A stretch of DNA of 32,767 nt from Bog-159 sp049511415. Lineage in GTDB: Bacteria > Acidobacteriota > Terriglobia > Bryobacterales > Bryobacteraceae. The notes below the pieces were generated by a model. That model was not told where the DNA came from. It ran no database searches and saw only the letters and a program-made list of their open reading frames with translations. Shown in pieces: positions 23,526 to 31,307 of this stretch; the stretch's first letter is position 1; every line of letters begins with the position of its first letter. The stretch covers positions 1-32,767 of the forward strand of contig JBEKYC010000079.1 in NCBI GenBank assembly GCA_049511415.1. The letters run 5' to 3'. Made by a program: the position numbers and the translations under genes.

Positions 23526-24320
23526 ATGATTCGAGCGTTATTCAGCGCCGCCAGCGGCATGACGGCGCAGCAGATGAACGTGGACAACATTGCCAACAAC
23601 CTGGCCAACGCCAATACGGCCGGCTACAAGGCGCGGCGTGTACAGTTTCAGGATTTGCTGTACCAGAACCTGTTGCAGCCGGGCGCTTCGGCCAGCCAGC
23701 AGACCGTGGTCCCGGCAGGCTTGCAGTTGGGATTGGGCACGCGGCCCTCGTCCAACGAGATCATCTTCACGCAAGGCAACTTCTCGGAAACCGATAATCC
23801 GCTCGACGTGGTGATCCAGGGCCGCGGCTTCTTTCAAGTGCTGCAGCCCAACGGGCAATTGGCGTACACCCGCGACGGAGAGTTCCAACTGGACAAAGAT
23901 GGCAACCTGGTCACGGCCACCGGCAATCCCCTGCAGCCCCAAATCACCATTCCGGCCGATGCCCAGTCGATTACCATTGCCGCCGACGGCACGGTAAGTT
24001 ACACGCAGCCGAATCAAACCACCGCCCAGGTGGCGGGGCAGATTCAGCTCGCCAACTTTCAGAATCCCGCGGGCTTGAATACGATTGGCGGTAATTTGTA
24101 CACCCCCACGGAGGCCTCCGGCGATCCCACCCTAGGTACTCCGGGGGGAGCCGAGGGCTTAGGCGCCCTGCAGCAGGGCTACACCGAACAGTCCAATGTC
24201 AGCGTGGTCCAGGAATTCGTCAATCTGATTGTCAGCCAGCGGGCTTACGAGGCCAATTCCAAAGTGGTACAGGCGGCCAACGAAATGTATCAACAGACCA
24301 ACAACCTTGTGCAGCAATGA
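23526..24320 (+). CDS. flgG: flagellar distal rod protein FlgG
   Basis: The 264-residue protein has MIRALFSAASGMTAQQMNVD and NIANNLANANTAGYKARRVQ at the N-terminus, then NPLDVVIQGRGFFQVLQPNG. The C-terminal ending is EQSNVSVVQEFVNLIVSQRA, YEANSKVVQAANEMYQQTNN, which is diagnostic for FlgG. It forms the distal rod passing through the P and L rings. A strong GAGGAG ribosome-binding site precedes the ATG. Its stop overlaps the flgA start by 4 nt. Confidence 0.98.
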   Translation: MIRALFSAASGMTAQQMNVDNIANNLANANTAGYKARRVQFQDLLYQNLLQPGASASQQTVVPAGLQLGLGTRPSSNEIIFTQGNFSETDNPLDVVIQGRGFFQVLQPNGQLAYTRDGEFQLDKDGNLVTATGNPLQPQITIPADAQSITIAADGTVSYTQPNQTTAQVAGQIQLANFQNPAGLNTIGGNLYTPTEASGDPTLGTPGGAEGLGALQQGYTEQSNVSVVQEFVNLIVSQRAYEANSKVVQAANEMYQQTNNLVQQ

Positions 24321-25201
24321 CACTCTGGATCATCTGGCTGGCGGCCGGCATGGCACCCGGTACTTCCTGCGTAGCCCTGGCGGACCGTTGGATACTGGCC
24401 GGCGATATGGCCCACGCCCTGCCGGCCTTCGCCGCCTTACCCGCGGAAACGGTATTGGGAGAGGCGCCCGCAGCCGGGTCGCGGCGCAACTATAGTTCCG
24501 CCGAACTGGCACGTTTGGCGCGGCGCTTCGGACTGACTCCGGAACCCGGCGCCGAGGCCTGCTTCACGCGTCCCCTGGAGACGCTCACGCGGGCCCGGGT
24601 AGCGGCGGCCCTGCGCGCCGCCATGCCCGACGCGCATGTGGACCTGCTCGACTTCAGCCGTCAGCCGGTGCCCCCGGGCGAATTGCGCTTCGCGCCATCG
24701 GCAGACGGGCGAAGCCAACAAGTCTGGCGCGGGACGGTGTCCCGGCCAGGCCAGGAAGATTTCCCGGTTTGGGCGACCGTGCGCGTGCAGGCATCGGGCA
24801 TGCGGGTAGTGGCCGCGGAGTCGTTGCCGCCCGGCCAAATCATCACCGGCGGCCAACTCCGTCTGGTGTCCGGGCAGGCGCCTACGGGCACGCCGGACGT
24901 ATCCGGGATCGTGGGTCGGACCCCGCGGCGCACGATTGCGGCCGGCACGCCGATTGAGGCCCGGTGGTTGGAAGATCCGGCCGAGATTTCGACCGGCGAA
25001 CTGGTTCAGGTCGAGGTCCGCAGCGGCCTGGCCAGAATACGGCTTACCGGACGCGCGCAAGCCTCCGGGAAGCGCGGACAGGTGATACCCGTGCGCAATC
25101 CTGCCAACGGAAAAGTATTTCGCGCGATCGTCCGGGAGCACGGGCAGGCCTGGCTCCCGGCCGGCGCCGCGGACTTGGCGGCAGGAGGAGAGATTCCATG
25201 A
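24317..25201 (+). CDS. flgA: flagellar P-ring chaperone FlgA
   Basis: FlgA is a periplasmic chaperone needed for assembly of the FlgI P-ring. The 294-residue protein opens with a hydrophobic signal sequence (TLWIIWLAAGMAPGTSCVALA). A divergent N-terminal region follows, then a C-terminal SAF domain with VVAAESLPPGQIITGGQLRL, GRTPRRTIAAGTPIEARWL and the characteristic ending GQVIPVRNPANGKVFRAIV. It overlaps both neighbours by ATGA junctions. It sits between flgG and flgH, a common order in clusters with a complete rod-ring operon. Confidence 0.93.
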   Translation: MTLWIIWLAAGMAPGTSCVALADRWILAGDMAHALPAFAALPAETVLGEAPAAGSRRNYSSAELARLARRFGLTPEPGAEACFTRPLETLTRARVAAALRAAMPDAHVDLLDFSRQPVPPGELRFAPSADGRSQQVWRGTVSRPGQEDFPVWATVRVQASGMRVVAAESLPPGQIITGGQLRLVSGQAPTGTPDVSGIVGRTPRRTIAAGTPIEARWLEDPAEISTGELVQVEVRSGLARIRLTGRAQASGKRGQVIPVRNPANGKVFRAIVREHGQAWLPAGAADLAAGGEIP

Positions 25202-25899
25202 AACGGCGTTTCCGGGTGGTGCTGGCGCTAAGCTGCATGGCGGCGACGGCGGGAGCAGCGTCCAAAAAAAAGCCCAAACCGCCGGAGCCGTCCGCCCTGG
25301 AGCGCTACGTGGAGCAGGCTACCGCGGCGGCGCGGGCCGCCAATGACGCCACCCCGGGATCGCTTTGGTCGTCGGCGGCCTTATTGGGTGACCTGGCGCG
25401 CGACCTGGTCGCCAGCCGCGTCAACGATACCGTTACCGTACAGGTGGCCGAAAATGCTTCGGCGCTCAGCACTGGCAACGTGCAAACCGCCCGTACATCG
25501 AGCGCCACCGCGTCGATCAGCTCGTTGGCCGGGCCGCAAAAAGCCACTGGCACCTTGGCGAACCTGTTGGGCACCTCCGGTAATCAGCAACTGCAGGGTT
25601 CCGGAACCATCGGCCGCACCACCGTGATTTCCACCATGCTGGGTACCCGGGTGGTGCGCGTGCTGCCCAACGGATTTCTGGTGGTCGAAGGGGTCAAGGA
25701 GATCCGGGTCAGTTCCGAGGAGCAGGTCATCACGGTACGGGGCGTGGTACGGCCCGCCGACCTGGGACCGAACAACGTGGTGCAGTCCGATCTCATTGCG
25801 CAACTGGAAGTTTCCGTGAACGGTAAAGGCGTGGTGGGGGATGCCATCCGGCGGCCTAACTTTCTCTATCGCCTGTTGCTGGGATTGCTCCCGTTCTGA
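25198..25899 (+). CDS. flgH: flagellar L-ring protein FlgH
   Basis: FlgH forms the outer-membrane L-ring. From ATG 25198 it is 233 residues: a signal sequence (MKRRFRVVLALSCMAATAGA), a Lys/Pro-rich segment, then SLWSSAALLGDLARDLVASR and VNDTVTVQVAENASALSTGN. The ending includes IGRTTVISTMLGTRVVRVLP, NGFLVVEGVKEIRVSSEEQ, VVRPADLGPNNVVQSDLIAQ. The lipobox expected of this lipoprotein is not canonical: the only N-terminal cysteine sits in LALSC, with Ala at -3 and Leu at -2. An alternative signal-peptidase-I site (AGA|AS) is visible. The frame is open to 24964, but that overlaps flgA; the chosen ATG overlaps the flgA stop by 4 nt and has AGGAGGAG upstream. Confidence 0.95.
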   Translation: MKRRFRVVLALSCMAATAGAASKKKPKPPEPSALERYVEQATAAARAANDATPGSLWSSAALLGDLARDLVASRVNDTVTVQVAENASALSTGNVQTARTSSATASISSLAGPQKATGTLANLLGTSGNQQLQGSGTIGRTTVISTMLGTRVVRVLPNGFLVVEGVKEIRVSSEEQVITVRGVVRPADLGPNNVVQSDLIAQLEVSVNGKGVVGDAIRRPNFLYRLLLGLLPF

Positions 25900-25919
25900 A
25901 GCGTGACCGAGGAGGAAAC

Positions 25920-27014
25920 ATGAAGCTGCAAGCGGCTGGTCTGGCGGCGGTTCTAACGCTGCCCCTATGGGGCGCGACGCGCGTGAAGGATCTGGTGTCT
26001 ATCGAAGGCGTGCGCGACAATCAACTGGTCGGCTACGGCCTGGTGGTAGGGTTGGCGGGCACGGGAGACCGGCAGCAGACCATTTTCTCGCCCCAGAGCC
26101 TGGCCAACCTGCTGGAGCGCATGGGGGTCTCGGTGCCGGGCGGCACGTTACGCGTTAAGAATACCGCCGCCGTCATGCTCACGGCCACCTTGCCGCCATT
26201 TGCGCAGCCGGGTACACACGTGGATGTCGCCGTAGCGGCCATGGGAGACGCTGCCAACCTGCAGGGCGGGTTGCTGGTGCTGACGCCGCTCAAGGCCGCC
26301 GACGGACTGGTGTACGCGGTAGCCCAGGGCTCCATCGCCATGGGCGGTTTCGCGGCGGGCCGGGGTGGGTCCAGCCAGACGGTCAACCATCCCACCGTCG
26401 GACGCGTGCCGGGCGGCGCCATCGTGGAGCGCGTGGCGCCCTCCCAGGCCCCCAAGGAGGTTCTCCATTTGCAACTCCGTTACGCGGACTTTACCACCGC
26501 GGCGCGCCTGGCGGCGGCCCTCAACACCAGGTTTGGCACGCGCGGCGCGGCGCCCGCGAGCGCCGAAAACGCCGCTTTGGTGAGCATCCGGATGCCGGCC
26601 GCATACGCTGCCCGGCCAGTGGAGTTCATAGCCGAAGTGGAGGCGCTCCTGGTGGATGCCGACCAACCCGCCAAGGTAGTGGTGAATGAACGTACGGGCA
26701 CGATCGTAATGGGACGGGACGTTCGGATCGCCCCGGTTGCCATTCTGCACGGCAACCTGACCGTGGAAATTCAGACGGCGGCGGAGGTCTCCCAACCGGC
26801 GCCTCAGTCGGCGGGCAAAACCGAGGTCACATCCAAGACCGGCGTGACGGCGAACGAAGAACCGGCCCGCAATGTGATGCTCAAACAGGGCGCCACCGTC
26901 GAAGAACTGGTACGCGCGCTGGCGGCCATCGGTTCGACGCCCCGGGACGTGATTGCCATCCTCGAAAACCTGCGCGCCGCCGGCGCCCTCGAAGCCGAAT
27001 TGGAGATCATCTGA
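25920..27014 (+). CDS. flgI: flagellar P-ring protein FlgI
   Basis: FlgI forms the periplasmic P-ring in the peptidoglycan layer. The 364-residue protein has a short signal peptide (MKLQAAGLAAVLTLPLWGA). The highly conserved start of the mature protein follows, TRVKDLVSIEGVRDNQLVGY and GLVVGLAGTGD. Typical blocks include VKNTAAVMLTATLPPFAQPG, VDVAVAAMGDAANLQGG and VVNERTGTIVMGRDVRIAPV. It ends with LVRALAAIGSTPRDVIAILE. A strong GGAGGAAAC ribosome-binding site precedes the ATG. The stop and the flgJ start share one base (TGATG). Confidence 0.98.
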   Translation: MKLQAAGLAAVLTLPLWGATRVKDLVSIEGVRDNQLVGYGLVVGLAGTGDRQQTIFSPQSLANLLERMGVSVPGGTLRVKNTAAVMLTATLPPFAQPGTHVDVAVAAMGDAANLQGGLLVLTPLKAADGLVYAVAQGSIAMGGFAAGRGGSSQTVNHPTVGRVPGGAIVERVAPSQAPKEVLHLQLRYADFTTAARLAAALNTRFGTRGAAPASAENAALVSIRMPAAYAARPVEFIAEVEALLVDADQPAKVVVNERTGTIVMGRDVRIAPVAILHGNLTVEIQTAAEVSQPAPQSAGKTEVTSKTGVTANEEPARNVMLKQGATVEELVRALAAIGSTPRDVIAILENLRAAGALEAELEII

Positions 27015-27301
27015 TGAGCCCGCCGGTGACCGGGGCGCTCCTGCCCGCGGTTGAGCCTCCGGCAGCGCTCCCGCCGCGGAATGTCGAAGAGGCCGCACAG
27101 CAGTTTGAAGCTCTGCTGATCGGCGAACTACTTAAGGCTGCTCGCGGCGACCAGAACGGCTGGTTGGGAAGCGGGGAAGATACGGGAGATGCCACGGCCT
27201 CCGGGCTGGCCGAGGAACAGTTCGCACAGGCTCTGGCGCGCGCCGGCGGGTTGGGGCTCGGCGCCCAGATCCGCGCGAGCATGGCTACGGCGCGCCGGTA
27301 A
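27014..27301 (+). CDS. flgJ: FlgJ rod-binding domain protein (no muramidase domain)
   Basis: The 95-residue protein contains only the FlgJ N-terminal rod-binding domain: EEAAQQFEALLIGELLKAAR and a LAEEQFAQALARAGGLGLG ending. Enterobacterial FlgJ has an additional glucosaminidase domain of about 150 residues that opens the peptidoglycan for the rod. It is absent here, as in many other phyla, so another enzyme must do that job. It is the last gene of flgFGAHIJ and starts in a one-base overlap with flgI. Confidence 0.93.
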   Translation: MSPPVTGALLPAVEPPAALPPRNVEEAAQQFEALLIGELLKAARGDQNGWLGSGEDTGDATASGLAEEQFAQALARAGGLGLGAQIRASMATARR

Positions 27302-27333
27302 CCGGACGCTGGCACGAAAGCAACTCGCGGACG

Positions 27334-27356
27334 CGGCGCGGACCGCGGCCCGTTTT
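27334..27356 (+). terminator. probable Rho-independent terminator after flgJ
   Basis: CGGCGCG and CGCG-g-CC can pair as a short, very GC-rich stem with a GAC loop and one-base bulges, directly followed by TTTT (27353-27356). It lies between the convergent flgJ and fliS genes, where a terminator is expected. Bulges lower confidence. Confidence 0.4.
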
Positions 27357-27367
27357 GTGCATGTTCC

Positions 27368-27859
27368 TTAGAGGCTCCAGTTCTGTGAAGCGTATCCCGT
27401 CTCAGGCGCGAAACACGCCGGGAAACCGCGGTACGGCCGGATTTCGTCCGGGGCCGGACGGGGTGGGGCCTGTGACGGCATCGGTTCTTCGCCGGGAGTG
27501 AAGTTTTCCCAACCTTCCAGCAGAGTCGCCAGCAAGCTCTCCACCTCGACCAGGGGCGCCTCGATCTGCCGCGCGTTGGCTTCAATCAAGCGGCGCTGCA
27601 TATAATCGTACAATTCGGCCAGACTATGGCTCACCGTCTGGCCGCGGGAATGGTCGAGCGAGAGGCTGAGCTGAGTCAAGATGGCGTGCGTCTTGGAGAT
27701 CTGCCGGGAGCGCTCGGCAATTTGTCCCGCCGCCAGGTGACATCGGGCGCGGCGGGTGGCCTCGACGGCCGCGCGGTAGAGCAGGCGCACTAACTCCACC
27801 GGATCGGCGCTCAGCACCTGACTTTCCAAGTATTCAGCGTAGGCGTTTGGTTGCGGCAT
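27368..27859 (-). CDS. fliS: flagellin export chaperone FliS
   Basis: FliS binds the C-terminus of flagellin in the cytoplasm and prevents early polymerisation. The 163-residue protein has the family's helical body: NAYAEYLESQVLSADPVELV, RLLYRAAVEATRRARCHL, then HAILTQLSLSLDHSRG and LAELYDYMQRRLIEANAR. A Pro-rich C-terminal tail of about 40 residues is longer than usual for FliS (about 130 residues). It follows flaG on the minus strand, with a GGGGAG ribosome-binding site. Neither flagellin (fliC) nor the cap gene (fliD) is nearby, so its client is encoded elsewhere. Confidence 0.92.
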   Translation of the reverse strand: MPQPNAYAEYLESQVLSADPVELVRLLYRAAVEATRRARCHLAAGQIAERSRQISKTHAILTQLSLSLDHSRGQTVSHSLAELYDYMQRRLIEANARQIEAPLVEVESLLATLLEGWENFTPGEEPMPSQAPPRPAPDEIRPYRGFPACFAPETGYASQNWSL

Positions 27860-27910
27860 CGGATCTCCCCGCCATTCATATCGGACGGAAACGCCGGAAA
27901 TTGCGGAGTG

Positions 27911-28204
27911 TCATCCGCGTACGGCGCCATCGTGTCCCAGAAATTCCGCCATGCGCAGCACATACTCCGGAGGCGCCTGCCAGAGCACTTCCTGGGTCTG
28001 GCGGTCGATTACCCGGATCACCGGCCGGCGGGTCTCCTGATCCATCGCGAAGGTTAATTCGCTGCCGTCGCCGAACAAACTCGCGGCATCCACGCCTTTG
28101 ACGGTGCGGATCAACTCCCGGTTTTCGACCAACCAATTAGGGCTGGTGCTGGCGGGCTCCGCCGGTAAAGCCAGTCCCGGTTGCGTGATGGATGCGACGT
28201 CCAT
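27911..28204 (-). CDS. flaG: FlaG family protein
   Basis: From the ATG at 28204 the protein is 97 residues. It has a variable N-terminal half and a C-terminal FlaG domain: LTFAMDQETRRPVIRVIDRQ, TQEVLWQAPPEYVLRMAEF. This matches the family's pattern of D-x-x-T-G-x-x-V-V-x-V-x-D-x-x-T-x-E-V-I-R-Q-I-P. FlaG affects filament length in several bacteria, but its mechanism is not settled. The GAGAGG ribosome-binding site 4 nt before this ATG favours it over the upstream start at 28246. It is divergent from fliM and is followed by fliS. Confidence 0.88.
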   Translation of the reverse strand: MDVASITQPGLALPAEPASTSPNWLVENRELIRTVKGVDAASLFGDGSELTFAMDQETRRPVIRVIDRQTQEVLWQAPPEYVLRMAEFLGHDGAVRG

Positions 28205-28274
28205 TGATCCTCTCCCCGGGGACTCCGTGTTCCTCCCTAACCTCATCGGCCGGATGTCCGGCAGTGTGCGCCAC

Positions 28275-28301
28275 TAAAGATCCGCTGCCCGCCGCCGATA
28301 C
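28275..28301 (+). promoter_or_regulatory. sigma-28 (FliA) promoter for fliM-flbD-motA-motB
   Basis: TAAAGATC (28275-28282), an 11-nt spacer and GCCGATAC (28294-28301) match the E. coli FliA consensus TAAAGTTT-N11-GCCGATAA at 13 of 16 positions with the exact spacing. Transcription would begin near 28307, placing AGGAAGG (about 28309-28315) in the leader of fliM. Confidence 0.85.
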
Positions 28302-28322
28302 TATCTTCAGGAAGGCCTAAAT

Positions 28323-29300
28323 TTGAACCGGACTCTGTCACAGCAGGAGATCGACGCTCTGTTCAGCACGGCCGCCGGGGGCCATGCGCAGGAGTCCACG
28401 GCCAAAAAGGTGGCGGCTTTCGACTTCCGCCGCCCCGACCGGATTGCCAAGTCCCAACTGCGCGCCATTCACCAATTGCACGAGACTTTTGTGCATAACC
28501 TGGTTTCCAGCCTATCGGCCTACTTGCGGACCTATCTGCTGGTCAACCTGGTGAGCGTGGAACAACTGTCCTGCGAGGAGTTCCTCAATGGTCTGCCGGC
28601 GCCCACCTGTATGCTTTCGCTCGGTTTGCGGCCTTACGATGGCTACGGACTCCTGGAATTGAGCCCAGCCCTCGTTTTTCCCATCTTGGAGGTCCTGCTG
28701 GGAGGGGATGGCAAGTCCGCGACCTCTTTGAAGCGTGAGATTACCGAAATCGAGCAAAAGCTCCTCGATAGCCTGTTTCGCATCATCCTGAACGATCTGA
28801 AAGAGGCCTGGCAGGCCGTGGCGCCCATCGAATTTACCATCCACTCGGTCGAAACCGAGCCGCAATTCCTGCGGGTGCTGGCTCCTTCGGAAGCCGTGGT
28901 GGCGGTAGGCATTGAAATCCGCATCGGGGACAACGTGGGGATGATGAACATTGCGGTCCCCTCGATCATCGCCAAGATGATGCGCCAGAAATTCGATCAA
29001 CAGTGGTCCATGCGCCGGACCCAATCGACCGAGGCGGAACAAACTGCCATGCTCAACCGCATCCGCCCGTCGCTATTGGGTCTGGACGTGCAACTGCGCG
29101 GCTCCCGCCTGCTGCTGCGGGATTTGCTGCGCCTGGCGGAGGGCGACGTGCTGACCCTCGATTTTCCAGTCGAGCGGCCGCTCGATGGACTGCTGAACGG
29201 TAAGCTGCGGTTCTCCGGGCAGGTAGTGGCGGCCGGTCGAAAGCGGGCCTTTCTGATGGAGTCCATCACCGCGCCGGCGGCTCCGGCCGAAGGGGGTTGA
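28323..29300 (+). CDS. fliM: flagellar motor switch protein FliM
   Basis: FliM is the C-ring protein that receives CheY-P and sets rotation direction. The 325-residue protein starts at a TTG, since LSQQEIDALF (5-14, the CheY-P-binding peptide) must be at the very N-terminus and AGGAAGG lies 8 nt upstream. The middle domain has the GGxG-type LEVLLGGDGK. The C-terminal SpoA domain reads LLGLDVQLRGSRLLLRDLLR, LAEGDVLTLDFPVERPLDG and LRFSGQVVAAGRKRAFL. It is led by a FliA-type promoter and followed at 7 nt by flbD. With the two FliN-type proteins on the minus strand it makes three SpoA proteins in the window. Confidence 0.97.
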   Translation: MNRTLSQQEIDALFSTAAGGHAQESTAKKVAAFDFRRPDRIAKSQLRAIHQLHETFVHNLVSSLSAYLRTYLLVNLVSVEQLSCEEFLNGLPAPTCMLSLGLRPYDGYGLLELSPALVFPILEVLLGGDGKSATSLKREITEIEQKLLDSLFRIILNDLKEAWQAVAPIEFTIHSVETEPQFLRVLAPSEAVVAVGIEIRIGDNVGMMNIAVPSIIAKMMRQKFDQQWSMRRTQSTEAEQTAMLNRIRPSLLGLDVQLRGSRLLLRDLLRLAEGDVLTLDFPVERPLDGLLNGKLRFSGQVVAAGRKRAFLMESITAPAAPAEGG

Positions 29301-29307
29301 CCACGCT

Positions 29308-29610
29308 GTGATTCACCTCACGCGACTGAATCGGATGCCGGTGGTCCTCAATGCGGACTTGATCGAGACCATCGAGGTCACGCCGGACACGGTGATCCGC
29401 CTGACCACCGGGGAGAAGCTAATGGTCCTCGAGCCGGCCGACGAAGTAGTGGCGCGCGTGCTTGAGTTCCGGCGCGCCATCCAGGCCGGCGCCTGTCTAT
29501 GTCCGCGTTTCTCTCTGCCGCAATCGGAGCAATGCGCGGAGTCCGCGGCGGCCCCCAGGCCGGGGCGGTTCTCCAGGGAGTCTCATGGCGGAGAAAACGG
29601 CGGTTCCTAA
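29308..29610 (+). CDS. flbD: FlbD family flagellar protein
   Basis: The protein starts at a GTG and opens with MIHLTRLNRMPVVLNADLIE, then TIEVTPDTVIRLTTGEKLMV, which is the complete small FlbD domain (about 60 residues) found next to motA-motB in many phyla. Its function is not established. This FlbD is unrelated to the Caulobacter sigma-54 activator of the same name. The last 35 or so residues are Cys/Ser/Arg-rich and not family-like. They read through the motA ribosome-binding site, and the gene overlaps motA by 26 nt. Confidence 0.88.
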   Translation: MIHLTRLNRMPVVLNADLIETIEVTPDTVIRLTTGEKLMVLEPADEVVARVLEFRRAIQAGACLCPRFSLPQSEQCAESAAAPRPGRFSRESHGGENGGS

Positions 29611-30460
29611 GGCCGCCCGGAAATCGCCGGGACGCAAGCCGGATCTGGCCACCGTGGGCGGCCTGGCACTGGCGGTGACCGGCATCTTGGGAGGGTTGGT
29701 CATGGAAGACGGCCGAGTTCGGGACGTGGCCCAGGTCACGGCCGCCATCATCGTCCTCGGAGGAACGATCGGGGCTGTAATGGTAACCACTCCGTGGAGC
29801 ACCCTTCTGCGCGCCGGCAAGAATCTCTCCGCGGTCTTTTTGGAGTCCAGTTACACCCCGGCGGCCATCATTGACCAGATCATCGGCTATGCCACCAAAG
29901 CCCGCAAGAACGGTATCGTGTCCTTGGAGGACGAGATCGCGTCCATCCCGGATCCGTTTCTACGCAAGGCCCTGAACCTGGCCGTGGACGGCGCGGACTT
30001 GCAGGAATTACGCCGCATGATGGAGCTGGAGCTCAGCCTGGAGGAACAGCGCGGCGAAGCCGAAGCCAGGGTGTACGAGGCGGCCGGGGGCTACGCTCCA
30101 ACCATCGGCATCATCGGCGCGGTTTTGGGCCTGATTCAGGTGATGAAGCATTTGGCCAATATCGACGAGGTCGGGCGCGGCATAGCCGTGGCATTCGTGG
30201 CGACCGTTTACGGCGTGGCTTCGGCCAATATCTTTTTCCTGCCGGCGGGCAGTAAGCTGCGGTCCCGCATGCATGCCGCCATTCAGATGCGCGAACTGAT
30301 GCTCGAAGGGGTGCTGGGGATTGCCGAAGGCCTCAACCCCAAGCTCATCCGCATCAAACTCGAAGCCTATGCCGACCCGGCGCAACCGAAACCATCCAAA
30401 CCACCCGCCGCCCATAGGGCGGGGGCCACCCAACCGGCGAAAGCCGCGGCCGGAGATTGA
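29585..30460 (+). CDS. motA: flagellar stator protein MotA
   Basis: MotA forms the pentameric ion-channel stator ring with MotB and pushes on FliG. From ATG 29585 the protein is 291 residues, with four membrane segments. It has LATVGGLALAVTGILGGLVM at the start, the helix IIVLGGTIGAVMVTTPWSTL and the cytoplasmic loop with the charged KARKNGIVSLEDEIASIPDP. Then come YAPTIGIIGAVLGLIQVMKH and GIAVAFVATVYGVASANIFF. The frame is open to 29462 in the flbD gene, but the chosen start has AGGGAG upstream and the correct family N-terminus. The Pro/Ala/Lys tail is variable. motB follows after 6 nt. Confidence 0.96.
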   Translation: MAEKTAVPKAARKSPGRKPDLATVGGLALAVTGILGGLVMEDGRVRDVAQVTAAIIVLGGTIGAVMVTTPWSTLLRAGKNLSAVFLESSYTPAAIIDQIIGYATKARKNGIVSLEDEIASIPDPFLRKALNLAVDGADLQELRRMMELELSLEEQRGEAEARVYEAAGGYAPTIGIIGAVLGLIQVMKHLANIDEVGRGIAVAFVATVYGVASANIFFLPAGSKLRSRMHAAIQMRELMLEGVLGIAEGLNPKLIRIKLEAYADPAQPKPSKPPAAHRAGATQPAKAAAGD

Positions 30461-30466
30461 TCCGGC

Positions 30467-31261
30467 ATGCCGCGCCGCCATAAAACGGAATCCCACGCGA
30501 ACCACGAGCGCTGGCTGGTCTCGTACGCGGACTTCATTACGTTGCTGTTTGCCTTCTTTGTCGTTATGTTTGCTTCGGCCCAGGCCGACAAGGGGAAGGC
30601 GGCGCGCGTCGCCGAGTCGGTGCGCAAGGCGCTCGACGAAGGCCAGGTCAAAGTCGTGGTGGCCGCCATCCTGGGCGGCACGCGCTACGACAAAGGCAAG
30701 GGTAATGCCATGATGATGGGTCCCGGCGGCGCGCAGCGGTCGACCCAGGAAAACCCGCCGCCGGGGCCGACCGGCTTGGCCGGATCTCTGCGGTCTCTTC
30801 AGGAAGCCCTCCAACCGGAGATTGCCCGAGGCGAACTAAAGGTCTCTCTGGAGCCGCGGGGATTGGTGATCAGCCTGCGCGAAGCGGCTTTTTTCGCTTC
30901 GGCCGACGACGGCGTCTACCCCGGAACCTATTCCAGTATCGGGAAGATTGCGACCGCCCTGCGGGCGCTGCCGAACCCCGTGCGTTTGGAGGGACATACC
31001 GACTCCCTCCCCATTCACAATTCGCGCTTTCGCAATAACTGGGAGTTATCCGCGGCGCGCAGCATTGCCATGCTCGAGCTATTGGAATCCAACTTCCAGG
31101 TGCCGGCCGCACGCATGGCCGTGGCCGGATATGCCGACACCGTGCCGCTGGAACCCAATGACACCGAACCGGGCCGCGCGCACAACCGCCGGGTGGACAT
31201 TGTCGTTCTGAACGAGAACGGCGCGCGCCCGGAGCCACAGCCGGCCGCGGGCGCGCATTGA
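30467..31261 (+). CDS. motB: flagellar stator protein MotB
   Basis: MotB anchors the stator to peptidoglycan and carries the ion-binding aspartate. In the 264-residue protein the single membrane helix has the signature WLVSYADFITLLFAFFVVMF with the essential Asp22. The periplasmic OmpA-like domain has AAFFASADDGVYPGTY, LEGHTDSLPIHNSRFRNNWE, LSAARSIAMLELL and AHNRRVDIVVL. Phe/Ala-rich helix features cannot by themselves settle proton versus sodium use. It ends the fliM-flbD-motA-motB operon and is followed by a hairpin terminator. Confidence 0.97.
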   Translation: MPRRHKTESHANHERWLVSYADFITLLFAFFVVMFASAQADKGKAARVAESVRKALDEGQVKVVVAAILGGTRYDKGKGNAMMMGPGGAQRSTQENPPPGPTGLAGSLRSLQEALQPEIARGELKVSLEPRGLVISLREAAFFASADDGVYPGTYSSIGKIATALRALPNPVRLEGHTDSLPIHNSRFRNNWELSAARSIAMLELLESNFQVPAARMAVAGYADTVPLEPNDTEPGRAHNRRVDIVVLNENGARPEPQPAAGAH

Positions 31262-31279
31262 ATGACGCGTTGAAACAGG

Positions 31280-31307
31280 ATCCGCCGGCAAGGGTCTGGC
31301 GGATTTT
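31280..31307. terminator. Rho-independent terminator between motB and fliJ
   Basis: ATCCGCC (31280-31286) pairs perfectly with GGCGGAT (31298-31304) around an 11-nt loop and is followed by TTT on the plus strand. It lies 18 nt after the motB stop. On the minus strand it begins at the fliJ stop codon and could end that transcript too. Confidence 0.65.

Noticed and set aside
28230..28260. GCCGATGA on the minus strand before flaG as a sigma-28 -10 element
   Set aside because: No TAAA-like -35 element occurs 11 nt upstream, so only half of the motif is present.
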